A stretch of DNA of 45,753 nt, taken from assembly GCA_023423335.1 (NCBI GenBank), contig JAFAFU010000066.1, positions 1 through 45,753 of the forward strand. Direction: 5' to 3'. The translations under genes and the position numbers were made by a program. The stretch is from Bacillota bacterium. Lineage in GTDB: Bacteria > Bacillota > Clostridia > Lachnospirales > Lachnospiraceae. The notes below the pieces were generated by a model that had not been told where the DNA came from, made no database searches, and was given only the letters and a program-made list of their open reading frames with translations. This document shows, one piece after another, positions 43,757 to 45,753 of the stretch (the first letter of the stretch is position 1; each line of letters opens with the position of its first letter).

Positions 43757-43784
43757 TTGTATTTTAGCTAAAAACGGTTATAAT
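43757..43784 (+). promoter_or_regulatory. murC promoter
   Basis: TTGTAT (43757-43762), 16 bases, TATAAT (43779-43784), 55 bases before the ATG at 43839. Confidence 0.6.
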
Positions 43785-43838
43785 AGCTATAGAAAAAACC
43801 ACCTGGCTATCAAATTAACTCAGAATAGGGAGTGCATT

Positions 43839-45242
43839 ATGTACAAAATAGATTTTAATAACCCCTGCCGGATTCATTTTATCGGCATCGGCGGTATCAG
43901 CATGAGCGGATTTGCAGAATACTTACATAATATGGGATATAAAGTCAGCGGCTCCGACAGCCATAAGAGTAAGATCACGGATCATCTCGCTGACTTAGGA
44001 ATAGAAGTGAACATCGGACAGCGGGCTGCAAATATTAAGCCTGACATTGATATGGTCGTTTACACAGCAGCCATTCGGGAAGATAACGAGGAATATCTGG
44101 AGGTATTGAATAAAGGCATCCCTATTTTAAATCGTGCGGAGCTGATCGGACAGCTGATGCTGAATTTTGATAATGCTGTTGCCATCTCCGGAACCCACGG
44201 CAAGACTACTACCACTTCCATGCTTTCATTAATTTTCATGGAGGGGGATTTGGACCCTACCATATCCGTAGGAGGTATTCTGGATGCCATCGGCGGCAAT
44301 ATCCGGATGGGCAAATCAGAGCATTTTATCGCAGAAGCCTGCGAATATACCAATACCTTTTTAAGCTTTTATCCGAAAAGAAGTATCATCTTAAATATTG
44401 ATGCGGACCATCTGGATTTCTTCAAGGATCTGGATGACATCCGGAACTCCTTCCGGGAGTTTGCCAAACTTCTTCCGAAGGACGGTCAGTTGTTTATTAA
44501 TGGTGAGATCCATGCTTATGAAGAAATTACCAAAGATCTGAGCTGCGAAGTTTTTACCTATGGAATCCGTGATCCTAAATACCGGTCTACGGAGCAATCC
44601 TTTGATTTTATGGCTGATCATATCGTTTTTGATGACTTTAGCGCCGGCAGCTATGATCTTTATTTCAGGGGACAATTTATCGACTCAATCAAGCTGAATG
44701 TCATCGGAATTCATAATATCTCAAATTCCCTTCCGGCAATCGGTCTGGCAATGCAGGTCGGAGTCCCGATGGATAAGATTAAAGCGGCTTTATTGAAATT
44801 CCGCGGTGCCGAGAGGCGCTTTGAAGTCAAAGGTGAAATCGGGGGAGTGACCATCATCGATGATTATGCCCACCACCCGACCGAGGTATCTGCCACCTTA
44901 ACCGCAGCCAAGGCATATCCCCATAAAACACTTTGGTGTGTCTTCCAGCCTCATACCTACAGCCGGATGAAATCACATCTAAAAACCTTTGCGCAAGCCT
45001 TGGCACTGTCAGACAAAATTGTACTTACTGATATCTATGCTTCCAGAGAAAAGGATCCGGGTGATATTTCCTCGAAAGATTTAGTAAGAGAACTCGAAAA
45101 TTTGGGTAAAGAAGTGTACTATTTCTCCAGCTTTGATGACATTGAAAATTTTTTATTACAAAATTGTATGAACGGTGATATGTTGATAACTATGGGAGCC
45201 GGAGACATTGTAACCGTGGGCGAAGCCCTGCTCGGCCTTTAA
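43839..45242 (+). CDS. murC: UDP-N-acetylmuramate--L-alanine ligase MurC
   Basis: 467 residues from ATG 43839, with AGGGAG six bases upstream. IHFIGIGGISMSG is the N-terminal UDP-binding glycine loop. GTHGKTTTTSM is the ATP loop and EACEYTNTF the substrate Glu/Asn region. DDYAHHPTE and VFQPHTYSR are Mur-ligase C-terminal signatures. It adds L-Ala to UDP-MurNAc in peptidoglycan synthesis. Length is normal. An in-frame extension upstream has no ribosome site and lies over the promoter. Confidence 0.98.
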   Translation: MYKIDFNNPCRIHFIGIGGISMSGFAEYLHNMGYKVSGSDSHKSKITDHLADLGIEVNIGQRAANIKPDIDMVVYTAAIREDNEEYLEVLNKGIPILNRAELIGQLMLNFDNAVAISGTHGKTTTTSMLSLIFMEGDLDPTISVGGILDAIGGNIRMGKSEHFIAEACEYTNTFLSFYPKRSIILNIDADHLDFFKDLDDIRNSFREFAKLLPKDGQLFINGEIHAYEEITKDLSCEVFTYGIRDPKYRSTEQSFDFMADHIVFDDFSAGSYDLYFRGQFIDSIKLNVIGIHNISNSLPAIGLAMQVGVPMDKIKAALLKFRGAERRFEVKGEIGGVTIIDDYAHHPTEVSATLTAAKAYPHKTLWCVFQPHTYSRMKSHLKTFAQALALSDKIVLTDIYASREKDPGDISSKDLVRELENLGKEVYYFSSFDDIENFLLQNCMNGDMLITMGAGDIVTVGEALLGL

Positions 45243-45435
45243 TTATCCACACTATCCACAGGATTATCAACATTTTATGTGAATAATTCTGTGGATATTC
45301 TTTTACCCTCCGGCTTTTCTACATTTATAGACTTTTCCTCCAAAAAATTCTTATTTTCTATATGCTTCTGTATAATTTTACATATTTTTACACCAATTTG
45401 ACAGAAATTTATCCACTTTATCCACACCATCCACA
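45243..45435. promoter_or_regulatory. Cluster of seven DnaA-box-like sequences
   Basis: Matches to TTATCCACA: perfect at 45243-45251 and 45418-45426. 8/9 at 45252-45260, 45264-45272, 45290-45298 (minus strand) and 45409-45417. 7/9 at 45427-45435. They lie in very AT-rich DNA immediately after murC. Such density is typical of oriC or a DnaA-binding regulatory locus; dnaA itself is not in the window. Confidence 0.7.
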
Positions 45436-45471
45436 AAACCAAAAGCTCTCCGAATCCCATAAAATAGGCTA

Positions 45472-45500
45472 TTTTCAGAACAAAACCGATGTGCTATAAT
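45472..45500 (+). promoter_or_regulatory. Extended -10 promoter before the structured segment
   Basis: TTTTCA (45472-45477) with 17 bases to TGC-TATAAT (TATAAT at 45495-45500). Transcription would start near 45507. Confidence 0.5.
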
Positions 45501-45506
45501 AGTCAC

Positions 45507-45753
45507 GACAGACGGATTAGTACAGCAGATTAGTCCGAGCAGATTAGTCCATGGAAAAGGTGACGGTTATCGAGCTTGCTCGAAGAACCGTCAGGTTTTC
45601 CATGGAGAAGTGAAACGCGAGCTCAAAAACGAAGTTTTTGGGCTCCTAATCTGCGTATGCGACAAAATATAGCACGAGGTGCATCTGAGCGAAAGTGCGC
45701 AGCACTTGAGCTTCCAATCTGCCGTAAGGCAGATTGAAGTGAAACAGCGAGCA
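45507..45753 (+). repeat. Repeat-rich, strongly folded segment, possible structured RNA (continues past window)
   Basis: GCAGATTAGTCC occurs at 45525-45536 and 45539-45550, with a weaker copy just before. Its complement CTAATCTGC is at 45646-45654 and could close a multibranch fold. Inside are a long hairpin with CCATGGAAAA / TTTTCCATGG ends (45549-45605) and another at 45619-45645 (GAGCTCAAAAAC-GAA-GTTTTTGGGCTC). CAATCTGCC-GTAA-GGCAGATTG follows at 45715-45736. GAAGTGAAAC(A)GCGAGC follows two of the hairpins (45607-45622, 45736-45752). No ORF of note. Confidence 0.6.

Noticed and set aside
43746..43838. Longer murC start at 43746
   Set aside because: It would place coding sequence over the TTGTAT/TATAAT promoter and has no ribosome site; ATG 43839 matches the family N-terminus.
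45551..45613. 20-codon ORF MEKVTVIELARR... in the structured segment
   Set aside because: It is formed by the two arms of a palindromic hairpin, and no ribosome site is seen.
45511..45654. Tandem repeats as a CRISPR array
   Set aside because: The repeats are 12 bases long with two-base gaps and no spacer-sized unique sequences; no cas genes.

Overview
The window looks like a chromosome segment of a spore-forming, low-to-mid GC anaerobic Firmicute, most likely Lachnospiraceae (Clostridium cluster XIVa). This is inferred from spoVG, hcp with a Crp/Fnr regulator and a hemerythrin, a DUF1846 protein, the pth-mfd pair, many lipoproteins, and strong GGAGG ribosome sites. No rRNA gene, complete tRNA gene, CRISPR array or intact transposase is visible.

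Layout. (1) 1-6405, minus strand: an AT-rich, tightly overlapping four-gene operon encoding an 880-aa protein with a sigma-region-4-like HTH, a PLD-nuclease/SF2-helicase fusion, a 53-aa protein and a DndD-like SMC-type ATPase cut by the window edge. It has the architecture of an anti-phage defence system, but I cannot match it to a named one. (2) 6406-8680: island border with a frameshifted remnant of an ATP-binding protein, hairpins, a tRNA-Leu-like 3' end with integrase-arm-like repeats, and a ribbon-helix-helix gene whose consensus promoter is overlaid by an 18-bp inverted repeat. (3) 8680-19250: a minus-strand cluster of three lipoproteins, a small membrane protein, a 387-aa protein, two zinc-ribbon proteins and a four-helix-bundle protein. 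A MalT-like STAND/LuxR regulator is divergent from it, and a zinc-ribbon DUF3298-type membrane protein is convergent with that regulator. (4) 19450-24707: glycerate kinase, SfsA, then a nitrosative/oxygen-stress module of a Crp/Fnr regulator, Hcp and hemerythrin, with a perfect palindrome before hcp. (5) 24996-30420: solitary DNA methyltransferase, an editing-domain-less threonyl-tRNA synthetase behind a threonine attenuation leader, GNAT acetyltransferase, an AraC-type fusion regulator and an SRAP-domain protein. (6) 30648-39076: DUF1846 protein, a small membrane lipoprotein, PAP2 phosphatase, parvulin-type foldase, mfd and pth. (7) 39392-45242: two paralogous secreted proteins, spoVG and murC. 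(8) 45243-45753: seven DnaA-box-like sites followed by a promoter and a repeat-rich, strongly folded segment.

Main points of interest. First, the defence-like operon. Second, the thrS leader: a 12-codon peptide, MLITFFATTTTG, precedes competing antiterminator and terminator hairpins. That is ribosome-mediated attenuation, where Firmicutes usually use a T-box, and it controls a ThrRS that has lost its editing domain. Third, the DnaA-box cluster downstream of murC, next to the structured repeat segment.
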